A stretch of DNA of 41,829 bases from contig DGWX01000059.1 in the NCBI GenBank assembly GCA_002395405.1, forward strand, positions 1 through 41,829, given 5' to 3'. Shown one piece after another: positions 7,752 through 17,238 of the stretch (positions within the stretch are counted from its first letter, which is position 1; the number at the start of each line of letters is the position of its first letter). The position numbers were made by a program, and so were the translations under genes. Origin of the DNA: Christensenella sp. UBA4247. Lineage in GTDB: Bacteria > Bacillota > Clostridia > Christensenellales > CAG-1252. The notes below the pieces were generated by a model. The model was not told the DNA's origin and did no database searches. It worked only from the letters and a program-made list of their open reading frames with translations.

Positions 7752-8258
7752 TCAGTCGGAAGAGGATTCGAGCTTATCGAAGTAATTGTCGATCGCGATC
7801 ACGAACGCGATAAACAAAGGCGCTCTCTCGTCGTCTTCGGTTTCAAGCATAAAGGAATCCTGCACAATGTTGAAATTTCTTCTGACGTGAGCAACGGGAA
7901 CGCCGCCATCCAAAAGATCGTAATGCCTTCCGATGATGTCGCCCGAGATCGAGAAATTAAAGTCTTGACCGGGTTCGGGAACGATCTCGAAATCCTGACG
8001 CAGGGAGAAGAACTTCTTCTTTTTGATCGTAAAGAGGACCTTGCCGTCCGCGTCCATAACGAACACTTTGGGAAGAAGAAGATTGAAAAATTTGTTGCGA
8101 ACGGTGTAAAGAGTGGTTTTATCCATCTTTTGAATGAATTTTTTCCTCGTTACGGAGAAAAATTTGCCTTTAACGTAAAAGAGATCGTTACCGAATTCGT
8201 CTTTTACGGTACTTGCCGCGCCGATGGAAAAAATTTTATTTTTGATCGTATATTGCAT
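7752..8258 (-). CDS. LURP-one-related (DUF567) family protein
   Basis: A 168-residue protein with the tubby-like LURP-one barrel: QYTIKNKIFSIGAASTVKDEFGNDLFYVKGKFFS, then MDADGKVLFTIKKKKFF and a late hydrophobic helix (LFIAFVIAIDNYFD). The family is related to tubby/scramblase folds and may sense membrane lipids; its bacterial role is unknown. The ATG at 8258 is preferred over a TTG at 8270 because the latter overlaps the GGAGG that serves the ATG with a 5-nt gap. Its own promoter lies at 8302-8330. First gene of a two-gene transcript with the NimA-like protein. Confidence 0.85.
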   Translation of the reverse strand: MQYTIKNKIFSIGAASTVKDEFGNDLFYVKGKFFSVTRKKFIQKMDKTTLYTVRNKFFNLLLPKVFVMDADGKVLFTIKKKKFFSLRQDFEIVPEPGQDFNFSISGDIIGRHYDLLDGGVPVAHVRRNFNIVQDSFMLETEDDERAPLFIAFVIAIDNYFDKLESSSD

Positions 8259-8301
8259 ACTGTCCTCCAAGCGGCATATTGCCGCGTTTTTTAGTTTTTA
8301 C

Positions 8302-8330
8302 ATTATATCATTTTTTTTTATTTCAATCAA
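8302..8330 (-). promoter_or_regulatory. Sigma-A promoter of LURP-one/NimA-like transcript
   Basis: Read on the minus strand: TTGATT (8330-8325), 17-bp spacer, perfect TATAAT (8307-8302), 43 nt upstream of the ATG. A/T-rich surroundings support it. Confidence 0.78.
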
Positions 8331-8349
8331 GTGTTAAAAAAAGATAACG

Positions 8350-8381
8350 AAAAAAAGCGTGTCTCCCTTGCGGTCACGCTT
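8350..8381 (-). terminator. Rho-independent terminator of the cupin gene
   Basis: AAGCGTG (8355-8361) pairs with CACGCTT (8375-8381). On the minus strand the stem runs into TTTTTTCG. It lies about 60 nt after the cupin stop codon. Confidence 0.8.
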
Positions 8382-8438
8382 AATTCTACAAATAATATGT
8401 TATTTATTGTTTACTGACGAAATAGATTTTTCGGCGTT

Positions 8439-8846
8439 TTATTCTTCCGAGAGATCGGCTTCGAATTTCGTCCGATGGATCGTTCCGACCGCGTGATTGG
8501 GCGGCGCATAGATCGAAATCAGTTTTAACGGAACGTTTCGACGGTTCAAAACGTTATGATATTCTCCCGCCGGGATCACGATCAAATCGGATGTTCCCGC
8601 GTCTCCGACAAACGTTACTTCGCTTTTTTCTTTCCCTGCGTAAAACGAGCCGACGCCGTAGGTTACGTAGAGTAATTGATCGAGCGTTTCGTGCCGTTCC
8701 AGCCCGATTTCTCCGCCTGCGGGAATACACATAACGGTGATTTGGGAGTGTTCCCCCGTCCATATTTCACGGCGGAAACAACCATTATTCAAAGATATTT
8801 TTCGAATGGGAATGACGGCGCTTTCGCCGCGTGGGATCCGATCCAT
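8439..8846 (-). CDS. Cupin-domain protein
   Basis: Single-domain cupin of 135 residues. Cupin motif 1 is GGEIGLERHETLDQLLYVTYGVG (about 45-67), with the first histidine and the aspartate kept but the second histidine of HxH replaced. Motif 2 is VIPAGEYHNVLNRRNVPLKL (about 90-109), with the PAGxxHxxxN metal histidine. Small cupins of this kind are often annotated as mannose-6-phosphate isomerase-like, but an actual isomerase activity is not supported by the sequence. AAGGAG stands 5 nt before the ATG. Divergent from the giant lipoprotein gene; followed by its own terminator. Confidence 0.85.
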   Translation of the reverse strand: MDRIPRGESAVIPIRKISLNNGCFRREIWTGEHSQITVMCIPAGGEIGLERHETLDQLLYVTYGVGSFYAGKEKSEVTFVGDAGTSDLIVIPAGEYHNVLNRRNVPLKLISIYAPPNHAVGTIHRTKFEADLSEE

Positions 8847-8984
8847 AGTTTCTCCTTTTCGCGCTTTTCCTTCTTCGCTCTTCGCTCGGCAGAAGAAAGA
8901 GATGCGTTTTTTAGTATCCTATGCGAATGGGCTAAATAAGGTGTATTTTTATTGAGAATGAAAATTAAAAAACAATTAAGTTTA

Positions 8985-9013
8985 TTGTAAACGCGCGCGC
9001 GCTATGATACAAT
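8985..9013 (+). promoter_or_regulatory. Promoter of the giant lipoprotein gene
   Basis: TTGTAA (8985-8990), 17-bp spacer, TACAAT (9008-9013). The spacer is unusual: 11 bases of strict CG alternation (8992-9002). GAGGTGA follows 3 nt before the ATG at 9034. Confidence 0.6.
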
Positions 9014-9033
9014 CAAAGCGTACGAGGTGACGT

Positions 9034-12000
9034 ATGAAAAAAAATAAAATCGTATGGATCTTATGTTTCGCGCTTCTCCTTCTTGCGGCGTTCGCGGGGT
9101 GTCAAAGCGCCAAGGGCCCGAAAATCGGCGTTCCCGATCATCTTTTCGTTGAAAACGGAGTTTTAACTTGGGACGCGGTTTCGGGAGCGATCGGATACGA
9201 GATCCTTTTGGATGAAGAGGAGTTTTCAAGCGAAGAGGCGCGCTTCGAACTGTCGATCTTCGATTACGACGATCACACGATCTCCGTTCGCGCCGTTACG
9301 CACGACGGAAAGGGCGCTTATTCCGCTTCCATCACCTATGCGCGCACTCGATCTTCCGATCTCTTGCCGCAACTGTCCGCCCCGTACGGAATTTCCATGA
9401 CCTCGAACCGACTTTTGTGGAATTCGGTTTTGAACAACAACGGTTATAAGATTTTTTTTGACGGTAAGGTTTTGACCGCGCCGAGAAACGCGACTTATTT
9501 CGATTTGACTTTCCCTCGCGACGGTACGTTTTACATTCAAATGCAAACCGTGGGTGACGGCGTAACGTACGCGTCCAGCAAGATCAGCGCTTCTTACGCC
9601 GTTACGGTAAAGGACGGGAAGGCGCCCCTGAAAAAACTGTCGGCGCAAGCGTTTACTTTTGATCCGACGGATAAAACCATCGTTTGGACGAATCGCTATT
9701 CGGCGTCTGCGGTTTCTTACGAGATCTATAAAGACTCCGATCCGCTTCCGTTTTCCGTGATTCCGGCTGACGAGAGCAAAACGAAGATGTCGTTTTCGCC
9801 CGAGCTTACGGGCTCTTTGGTCAGCTATCGAATGCGCCTCGTCAGCAACAACGGGCTTTACAGTCCGTCCGATTTTTCCGAAGACGTTACTTTCCCGCTC
9901 GTCGATCAAGCTCCCTCCGAGTTGAAACTGCTTCCGAACGATAGCAAAACGGGCTATCGCTTGGTTTGGAGCGAGCGGGACTTGAAAGACGCTTACGTCG
10001 TTGAACTTGACGGCGCGAGCTATACCCGCGTCGCGGGCGAAAGCTATGCCATCCCGTCGGATATTTCCGTCGGCGAACATACGCTTCGCGTTCGAACGGA
10101 AGGGGATAACGTGTATTATAGGGCGTCCGTCTATTCCGCCGATTATATTTTCTTTGCGGATAAAGAAGGGATGCCGTTCGTTTGCTTAACGACTCCGACG
10201 ATTTCTTCCGTTACCGTTACGCAGGGCGTATTCGAGGTTCGCTTTTCGGCGGACGAGAGGGCGGATCACTATCGCCTCGTTTTGACGGACGGAGAGAAAA
10301 CCGCTTCGTTTGTTCTTTCTTCTCCTTTCTTTACGCTATCATCTTCCGAACTGAACGGAGAGGCTATCTCGGCTGCCGATTCGCTTTCCGCCGCGCTTGC
10401 GCTTTCTCTTCTCGAAAAAGGGGTGGCGGTCAGCGTCAGAGCGGAGTCGGATTCACCGCTGTACGTTTCTTCTCCCTATTCTGCCGAAGCTTTTGTAATT
10501 TGGAGAGAAGAGGAAGAAGGGGAACCCTCTGAGGAGGAAGAGGAGGATCCCCGCGAGGAAGCGGATCCCGCCGCCATATATCGTTCCGCGCCGATCGCTT
10601 TGTCCTTCGGAGCGTCGGGACTGACGTGGGAAGCGCTTTCGGACGCGGAAGCCGGCTATGAATTGATCTTGGACGGCGAGAGTATTCTCACGGCGCAGAA
10701 CTATTACCCCGACGCGATCCGAAAAGGACTACACACCGCGCGCGTTCGCGTTAAATCGGAAGAACTTTCGCTTTTTTCCGAGGAGATCTTCTTTTACGCG
10801 CCTTCCCGTTTGAGCGCCCCGACCGATCTTTCGATCACGTCGGGCATATTGACGTTTCAATCGGAATCGAGCGCTTCTTCCTATGAATTGTACTTGAACG
10901 GAGAGGTGATCGCGACTCTTGCTTCTTCCGAAAGGGCGGTTTTATTGTCCGTTTATATCAAAACGGACGGCAGATATACTCTCTATCTCAAAAGCAAGTC
11001 TTATTCTTCCAATCTATCCGATTCCGGGAGATCGGAAGAGATCTCGTACGTTAAAACGGACGGGGATTACGGAACTGAATTAAAGCCGTACGAGCCTTCT
11101 AATGCCGTTGAACTCCTTTCTCTTTTGCATTCTCACCCGGACGCGTATTACAGACTATCATCCGGGACGTACGATTTTGCCGAATGCGATTTGTCGATCC
11201 TTTCGTCCCTTTCATTCTCGGGCAAGATCGACGGAAACGGAGCGGTTTTGAAGAATTTGGAACTTTCGAAGCCGTTATTCGAAACGATCGAGGGCGCAAA
11301 AGTTAAAAATCTTTCGATCTTTCTATCCGCAAATGATTTCGCGTTTTCTCAAAACGGACTTTTTTCCTCTTCTATGCGGAGTACGGAGTTTGATAAAGTA
11401 GATCTGACGATCGCGGGATCGGGCAGGGCGTCGGACGGAATGCTCGGACTCCTTTCTTTTGAAATAGCGGAAAGCGAACTTTGCGATCTTACAATGGATC
11501 TGTCAGACTTTTCCGTTTTTGCCGAAAACGGGGCGCTCGGCGTGGCGCTTTTTGCTTACGACGCGGATATGACGATCAAGAACGCAACGATTTCCGGAAC
11601 GGTTTCCGTTACGGGAAACGGCGTTACATTCTCGGGTTTGTATGGCAGAGGAAACGCGTTGATCGACGGCTGCGATTTACTCTTCGACGCAGTGGTGAAC
11701 GCGCGTGACGGCGCTTTCGTTTCGGGAGGAACGACGGGAGGAACTTTGACGGCAACGGGGGCGCGTTTCGGCGCGAGCGTGCGCGTTCGAGCGTCATCCC
11801 TCTCGTATGCCGGCGTTTCTTTTTCGGGCGCGGATCTGACGGCATCTTCGGTTACCGGTTCGCTGACGGCTGAGGTAAACGAGGCGGAAGCGTACGGCGT
11901 ATCGCTTGAAAGCGCATATCGCTTGCGGAGCGTTTCCGTAACGCCTCTTCTTTCGGTCAAGGCAAAAGAGAGGGCGAACGTGGCGGCGCTTTCGGAGCGC

Positions 12001-15000
12001 GTCTCGCAAGAAACGCTATTATCCGAAATCACCTTCGCGCCTTCATTCTCCCTTGTTTCCGATAGGCTTCGCGCGGCGGGCGCGACTCTCTTCGCCGACG
12101 TTCCGCTTGACGGTTCCTTTGCCGCTCAAATCGAAGCGAAAAGCGAAGATGGAGGAAGCGCGGAGATCGGCGGTTTGTATTTGACCGGGCAGGGAGGAAA
12201 AGAGACGATCGACCTTTCTCTTTCGATCGAAAACTTTGCTTCCGCGTTTATCGGAGGCGTTTGTTTAAGCGGCGCGGAAGGTCTCTCCGTTTCGGGTAGC
12301 GTTTCTCTTGCTTCGAAAAATGCGGGCGAAGTAACGGCGGGCGGCGTTTTGACCGAAGGAAGTATTTTTGGCGAGATAAAAGACTTTTCCGTAACGGTCT
12401 CTTTGAGCGCGGACAGCGTAACGTTCGGCGGAATTGCGCCTAACGCGGACGTTGTCGAGCTTTCCTTGACTTCTTTCGCGGTCGGCGGCACCGTGGAAGC
12501 GGAGGACGCCTTTACGGGCGGCGCTTTTTACTCCGTTGCGGATTTTTCGGAAGAGGAGGATCTCGATATCGCGATCAATCTTTCCGTAAAAGGAAACGGC
12601 ACGCAAGCCGGTTTTATTGCGGACGCAGGAAGATCCCGCATTCGAAACTTAACGATTTCCGGTTCTCTATCTTCGGAAGGGGAGGGAAGTTTGTACGGCG
12701 TTTCGGAAAGCTGCGGCGCGATCGCTTCCGTTTATTCCTCTTTGTCTCTTTCCGCCAAAGGCGCAAGCAAAATCGCGGGTATCGCAAATACGGCGGCAAG
12801 CGTTACGTCCGTATCTCTTTCGGACGCGGAGTTTATCGTTGCGTCGCGCAGTGCGACGGTGGTCGGCGGCGTATTTTTGATCTCGAACGGAAAGGCGGCG
12901 ATGTCTCTTTCGTCCGTTACTTTTTCCATTCAAAACGAGGATACGGAGAGCGAGGTCGAGCTTTTCGGGATCACGGATTCCGTAAAAGAAATTTCAGGCG
13001 TAACGATATCCGATTGCACGATCGAAACGCAATCGATCGGTTCCTTTACGTTCGGCGCGCTTTGCCGTAACGCTTCCGAAGCGATCGAAAACGTTTCGCT
13101 TTCGTATTCTCTCTCTTCGAGCGCGCGCTCGAATGCGATCGGAGGCGCCGTTTATTCCCTTTCGGGAACCGTTCGGGATCTTTTCGTCGGAAAGGCGGAA
13201 ACCTATGTTTCTCTCTCTGTCGAAGGAGAATGCAGGCTCGGCGGGATCGCCGTTGAATCGAGAGACGCGACAGTTTCGGGCGGAGGCGCGTATATCAGCG
13301 TAACCGCGGACGGTAAAGAGGAAAACGAATCCTTCGTAGGCGGAGCCGTTGCGTCTCTTCTTTCGGGGCGCAGTCTGACTTTTTCTTCTTTCGCTAGCGA
13401 AACGGAAGCCACGCTTTCGGGAAAAGGTAAGATGACGTTCGGCGGGACGGCGGCGGAAGTTTTCGGACGCTTGACGGGCGCTTCTCCGAAAGTAAAGATC
13501 CATTCTTTGATCGAAGGATCGGTCGTGGGCGGCGTTGTGGGATCTCTTTCGGGCGGAGACGCGGCGGATTGCCGCGCGGAAGGAAGTATCGAAACGCAAG
13601 GCGCGGCGGGCGGAATCGCGGGAGAGATCGCGGGCGCAACACTTCGAAACGCCTCTTCCCATACGTTGATCTCGGTGTCGGACGGAGAAGCGGGCGGGCT
13701 GGCGGCGCGAATCGAAAGATCGAGCTTGTATAACGTTTATTCCACTGCGACGCTGAAAGACAAGGGCGCCGGATTCTTTTACACGGGGGACTCCGTCAGT
13801 ATTCATGACGGCTACTTTGCCGGCGCGGCAGTGGAGTACGCTCTTGCGAAAGAAGCGGTTTTCTGCCAATCCGAATTCCTTTTCTTGGACGCTTCTTTGA
13901 AAAATATGATCGCCGTGGAAAGCGGCAGTTTGAATTATGCTTTGCGGACGCTCTCTTACGGCTATGGCGGTTCGGATTTCGTCAGCGGTTGGACCTCTCT
14001 TCCCGATCGATATCCTTTCCTTACTTCTCTCGGTGAGATCGTTGCGGAGGAAAGGGATTGCGAGACGCTCTCTTCCGTAACGCTATCGGACGGAACGGAT
14101 CTCTATTCGATCCTTCCTGCCGTTTCCTTCGGGGCGGCGCCTTCCGTTTCTTGGATAGACGATAGTGGACTGCTTTTGATCGAAAACGGCGTCGTAACGG
14201 TTCTCGACAACGGGCAGGGAACTCTTTTCGGATATTTATCGGGCGGCGTTAAGGCGTTTGAAGTTCCTTACGTCGCGGAAGGCTTCGTCGCATTCGAAGG
14301 GGAAGGAACGAGCGAATCGCCTTACTTGATCGGCGATATGCGCTATTTCAATAAGATACCCGCCTATTTGGAAAGAAATCCGTCGGCGGTGTTCCTCCTT
14401 TCTCTCGAAGAAAGCGAGATCCGAGATTTCGAGTTCCCGGAATTGTTTGCGGAAGATCGCCCGTTTACCGGCGTTATTGATTTTTCGTGCGTTCGCTTCC
14501 TTTCTCCTTCGATTCCGTCAAGCGGGGTGGTCGGATTTATTGCGGGCGGAACGGTTAAAAATTTAACGATCGAGGACGTTTTGCTTTCGGGAAATGCCGT
14601 TGCCGAGAAAGTGACGGACGGAATAATTTCGGGCATTCGCGTTTCGGGAGCGGCAAACGCGCCTTCCGATCTCGTTAAACAAGCTGTAAGAACGGAGATC
14701 AAAGACGTTTCCTTTGTTCTTACGGCGGAAGGGGGCGGCTCGTTTACCCTCGTGGATCAATGGATCGGGGGAGAAGGGGAAAACTTGTCTTTTTATTTTG
14801 AAACGACTGCGAACGAAGAAGTGTTTGCATATCTCGTTCGTTCTTCCCAAAACCTTACCGTTGATCGCGCGCAAACGCTTTTGCAAGGGAAGGAAGGGGC
14901 GCCCGCAACGTTTGCATTCGTGGGGCAAGACGAGAACTCCGCTTTTTCGAGAATTCTTTCGGCTATGATATTCCCCGATTCGTTCGATTCGGATTTGACG

Positions 15001-17235
15001 GCGGCAGGGCTCGCGCTTTCGGCAAACGGAACGGAATTCGACCGTGCGGTCGCGCTCGCTTCCGTTCCTTTGAGCTTCTCTCTTCCTTTGCTGATCGCGG
15101 ATGGGAATGCGATCTATCAAGACGTTCTTGCCGTTCTCTCTCCCTATTCGGGCGCGGCGGCGGATAGCGCGGCGGGAGTTTCCTCCGTATCCGTTTTCGA
15201 TTTTTCGGACGCGGCAAACGCGCTCTCCGAGTACGCGTCTGACGGGTTCTTCCCGCCCGCAGGCTTATCTTCCTTCGGACAGGGAGAAGAGATATTCTTT
15301 ACGGTTTACAACGAAGAAACGGGAGAGCCGATCTCCGAACTGTTGCCGAGCGGCGTTCGCTCTCTTTCTCTTTCTTCCGTCTTATCCGTTTCGGCAAGTT
15401 CGACCCTTTCTTCGATCATAGGATTCTCTTTTGAAGGAAGCGCGGCGACCGTTATCGGAGACGAACTTGTCTTTACAAGCGAAGGAAGCGGAACTCTCGT
15501 TATACGCAATTTGTTCGGCGAAGAAGTAAGGATCGAGGTTGCGCTGCTCTCTTTCGGCGGCTTCGAAGCGGGAAGCGGAACGGAAAGCGATCCTTATCTC
15601 GTTTCGTCGTTTGACGATTTTAAGCTGATCTCCGAGTTTGAAAACGCGTGTTTCCTTTTGAATGAAAATATATCCGGTTCCGTGGAGGAGCCGATCCGTT
15701 TTTCGGGCACTCTTTCGGGAACGGGCTCGGTTCGCGCCCAACTGATCGGAAACAGTTTGTTTGAATCCGTTCGGGGAAAAATCGAAGGGCTGACTTTCGT
15801 TTTGTCTCCGAACGGCGTAAAAACTTTTGACGGAAACGGCGGTTTCTTTGCCTCTTCCTTGGAAAACGCGATCTTATCCGATTTGACGATCACGGTGGAA
15901 AATACCGAGATCGAGATGGGTGACGACGCGTCCTTCGGGCTCCTTTTTGCGGAAACGGGATCGGAACTCAGCATAAACGATCTTACGTTAAACGCGCCTT
16001 CCGTATCGATCATTGCGGGAAATAACGTTTCGATCGGCGCGGTGATCGGAAAGGCGCAAGATACGCTTATCGAAAATCTGACGGTCGATGCGCAAATCGA
16101 GATCGAAAGCGACGGCGAAATAACGATCGGTTCGATCGGAACGCTGGAAGAAAGCGAAGAAGTCGCTTTGCTTTCAGGCGCGAACATTCGACTTGCGCTT
16201 ACGGTCAGTGCGGGAAGCGTTACGGCGGGCGGCGCGGTAGGACGCGCAAACGGCAGAATCGAAAGGATACAAGCCGAGACTAACTTTACTTTGACTGCGT
16301 CGGATCGCGCGGTCGCGGGCGGCGTTTCGGGCGAGAACAACGTTCGCATTCGGAACGTTTCGGCAAGCGGCTCGATCGAAGCGGAAGGAGAAACCGTGAT
16401 CCTCGGCGGTATTACGGGAGAATCGAACGGATCGTTGGAAGATGGGGAATCCTCCCTTTCCGTTTCGGCAAAATCAAACGGGATCTCTTACGCGGGCGGT
16501 ATCGCGGGAAAAGCGGCGGAGAGTATCGTAAAGGGAAAAGTTTCCTCCTCTCTCGTAGAAGCGCGTTCGCTCTCTTCGGAGACCGCTCTTGAAAACGCGT
16601 ACTTCGAAATCGAAGAGATTCGTTTTCTTGCCGTTGCGGGCGGAGCGGTCGGAATGACGACGGCTACCGTGTCTCGCGTGGAAACAAGAGAAACGACCGT
16701 TCGCTCGATCGTACAAACGGCGGACGAATCATTCTTCTCCCTCGCGGGCGGAGCGGTCGGACTTGCATTCTCCGTCAGGGATTCCGCCGTTTATAGCGGA
16801 GAGATCTCGGCGGAAGGCGGAAGCGGATTTGCGGGCGGAGCGATCGGCGCTCTTTACGGAAACGCGGCGCGCTTGCTTGTCGGTAGCGTATCTTTGACCG
16901 CAAATACCGTCGGCGGTGCGGTCGCGGCGTTCTCATTCGAGACGGGTGCTTCCCTCGAATCCGTGTTCTCCCTTGCCGAAGTCGGAGACGGAGAAGGTGG
17001 GATCGTCGGAAAAATCTTCCTCAGCGGATCGGACGAAGAGTTTGAAACGGGCAAAGTTTCCGCATCGTATTATCTCTTCGGTTTGGCGGTAAAGGAAACC
17101 GAAACGCCGTCGTTGGTTTCGAATAACGAAAAGCTGTCGGACGCTTCGGACTTTTACGGTTCCGCGATCTACTCGGCTCTCGATGATGAAATATGGAATT
17201 TACAAGAAGGCGCTTTGCCTTCTTTGAAGGAGTGA
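9034..17235 (+). CDS. Giant repeat lipoprotein with Fn3-like domains and beta-helix-like (GLUG-type) blocks
   Basis: A 2733-residue surface protein of unknown function. The signal peptide ends in FAGC, so Cys23 is the likely lipid anchor; no LPXTG motif is present. Residues about 34-690 hold seven Fn3/Ig-like units with the pattern 'xxLxWxxVxxAxxYEIxxDG... VRAxxDG..YxxS', interrupted by an acidic Glu-rich linker at about 497-523. The rest is Ser/Gly/Ala-rich short repeats ('GGIAGE', 'GGAVG', 'NLTISG') that suggest right-handed beta-helices. There are three blocks, at about 679, 1756 and 2181, two opened by GTxSxPYL and the first by a weaker GTELKPY. It probably folds as a long stalk for adhesion or glycan binding; no catalytic residues recognised. 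Promoter at 8985; the PAP2 gene follows after 3 nt. Confidence 0.85.
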   Translation: MKKNKIVWILCFALLLLAAFAGCQSAKGPKIGVPDHLFVENGVLTWDAVSGAIGYEILLDEEEFSSEEARFELSIFDYDDHTISVRAVTHDGKGAYSASITYARTRSSDLLPQLSAPYGISMTSNRLLWNSVLNNNGYKIFFDGKVLTAPRNATYFDLTFPRDGTFYIQMQTVGDGVTYASSKISASYAVTVKDGKAPLKKLSAQAFTFDPTDKTIVWTNRYSASAVSYEIYKDSDPLPFSVIPADESKTKMSFSPELTGSLVSYRMRLVSNNGLYSPSDFSEDVTFPLVDQAPSELKLLPNDSKTGYRLVWSERDLKDAYVVELDGASYTRVAGESYAIPSDISVGEHTLRVRTEGDNVYYRASVYSADYIFFADKEGMPFVCLTTPTISSVTVTQGVFEVRFSADERADHYRLVLTDGEKTASFVLSSPFFTLSSSELNGEAISAADSLSAALALSLLEKGVAVSVRAESDSPLYVSSPYSAEAFVIWREEEEGEPSEEEEEDPREEADPAAIYRSAPIALSFGASGLTWEALSDAEAGYELILDGESILTAQNYYPDAIRKGLHTARVRVKSEELSLFSEEIFFYAPSRLSAPTDLSITSGILTFQSESSASSYELYLNGEVIATLASSERAVLLSVYIKTDGRYTLYLKSKSYSSNLSDSGRSEEISYVKTDGDYGTELKPYEPSNAVELLSLLHSHPDAYYRLSSGTYDFAECDLSILSSLSFSGKIDGNGAVLKNLELSKPLFETIEGAKVKNLSIFLSANDFAFSQNGLFSSSMRSTEFDKVDLTIAGSGRASDGMLGLLSFEIAESELCDLTMDLSDFSVFAENGALGVALFAYDADMTIKNATISGTVSVTGNGVTFSGLYGRGNALIDGCDLLFDAVVNARDGAFVSGGTTGGTLTATGARFGASVRVRASSLSYAGVSFSGADLTASSVTGSLTAEVNEAEAYGVSLESAYRLRSVSVTPLLSVKAKERANVAALSERVSQETLLSEITFAPSFSLVSDRLRAAGATLFADVPLDGSFAAQIEAKSEDGGSAEIGGLYLTGQGGKETIDLSLSIENFASAFIGGVCLSGAEGLSVSGSVSLASKNAGEVTAGGVLTEGSIFGEIKDFSVTVSLSADSVTFGGIAPNADVVELSLTSFAVGGTVEAEDAFTGGAFYSVADFSEEEDLDIAINLSVKGNGTQAGFIADAGRSRIRNLTISGSLSSEGEGSLYGVSESCGAIASVYSSLSLSAKGASKIAGIANTAASVTSVSLSDAEFIVASRSATVVGGVFLISNGKAAMSLSSVTFSIQNEDTESEVELFGITDSVKEISGVTISDCTIETQSIGSFTFGALCRNASEAIENVSLSYSLSSSARSNAIGGAVYSLSGTVRDLFVGKAETYVSLSVEGECRLGGIAVESRDATVSGGGAYISVTADGKEENESFVGGAVASLLSGRSLTFSSFASETEATLSGKGKMTFGGTAAEVFGRLTGASPKVKIHSLIEGSVVGGVVGSLSGGDAADCRAEGSIETQGAAGGIAGEIAGATLRNASSHTLISVSDGEAGGLAARIERSSLYNVYSTATLKDKGAGFFYTGDSVSIHDGYFAGAAVEYALAKEAVFCQSEFLFLDASLKNMIAVESGSLNYALRTLSYGYGGSDFVSGWTSLPDRYPFLTSLGEIVAEERDCETLSSVTLSDGTDLYSILPAVSFGAAPSVSWIDDSGLLLIENGVVTVLDNGQGTLFGYLSGGVKAFEVPYVAEGFVAFEGEGTSESPYLIGDMRYFNKIPAYLERNPSAVFLLSLEESEIRDFEFPELFAEDRPFTGVIDFSCVRFLSPSIPSSGVVGFIAGGTVKNLTIEDVLLSGNAVAEKVTDGIISGIRVSGAANAPSDLVKQAVRTEIKDVSFVLTAEGGGSFTLVDQWIGGEGENLSFYFETTANEEVFAYLVRSSQNLTVDRAQTLLQGKEGAPATFAFVGQDENSAFSRILSAMIFPDSFDSDLTAAGLALSANGTEFDRAVALASVPLSFSLPLLIADGNAIYQDVLAVLSPYSGAAADSAAGVSSVSVFDFSDAANALSEYASDGFFPPAGLSSFGQGEEIFFTVYNEETGEPISELLPSGVRSLSLSSVLSVSASSTLSSIIGFSFEGSAATVIGDELVFTSEGSGTLVIRNLFGEEVRIEVALLSFGGFEAGSGTESDPYLVSSFDDFKLISEFENACFLLNENISGSVEEPIRFSGTLSGTGSVRAQLIGNSLFESVRGKIEGLTFVLSPNGVKTFDGNGGFFASSLENAILSDLTITVENTEIEMGDDASFGLLFAETGSELSINDLTLNAPSVSIIAGNNVSIGAVIGKAQDTLIENLTVDAQIEIESDGEITIGSIGTLEESEEVALLSGANIRLALTVSAGSVTAGGAVGRANGRIERIQAETNFTLTASDRAVAGGVSGENNVRIRNVSASGSIEAEGETVILGGITGESNGSLEDGESSLSVSAKSNGISYAGGIAGKAAESIVKGKVSSSLVEARSLSSETALENAYFEIEEIRFLAVAGGAVGMTTATVSRVETRETTVRSIVQTADESFFSLAGGAVGLAFSVRDSAVYSGEISAEGGSGFAGGAIGALYGNAARLLVGSVSLTANTVGGAVAAFSFETGASLESVFSLAEVGDGEGGIVGKIFLSGSDEEFETGKVSASYYLFGLAVKETETPSLVSNNEKLSDASDFYGSAIYSALDDEIWNLQEGALPSLKE

Positions 17236-17238
17236 ATT

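Noticed and set aside
8439..8846. Mannose-6-phosphate isomerase
   Set aside because: Only a generic single cupin domain; catalytic site of true isomerases not evident.
12994..13869. Long minus-strand open frame (291 codons) and others like it inside the giant lipoprotein gene
   Set aside because: Arg/Ser-rich translation without known motifs, no ribosome-binding site, opposite a gene with clear domain structure; an antisense shadow.
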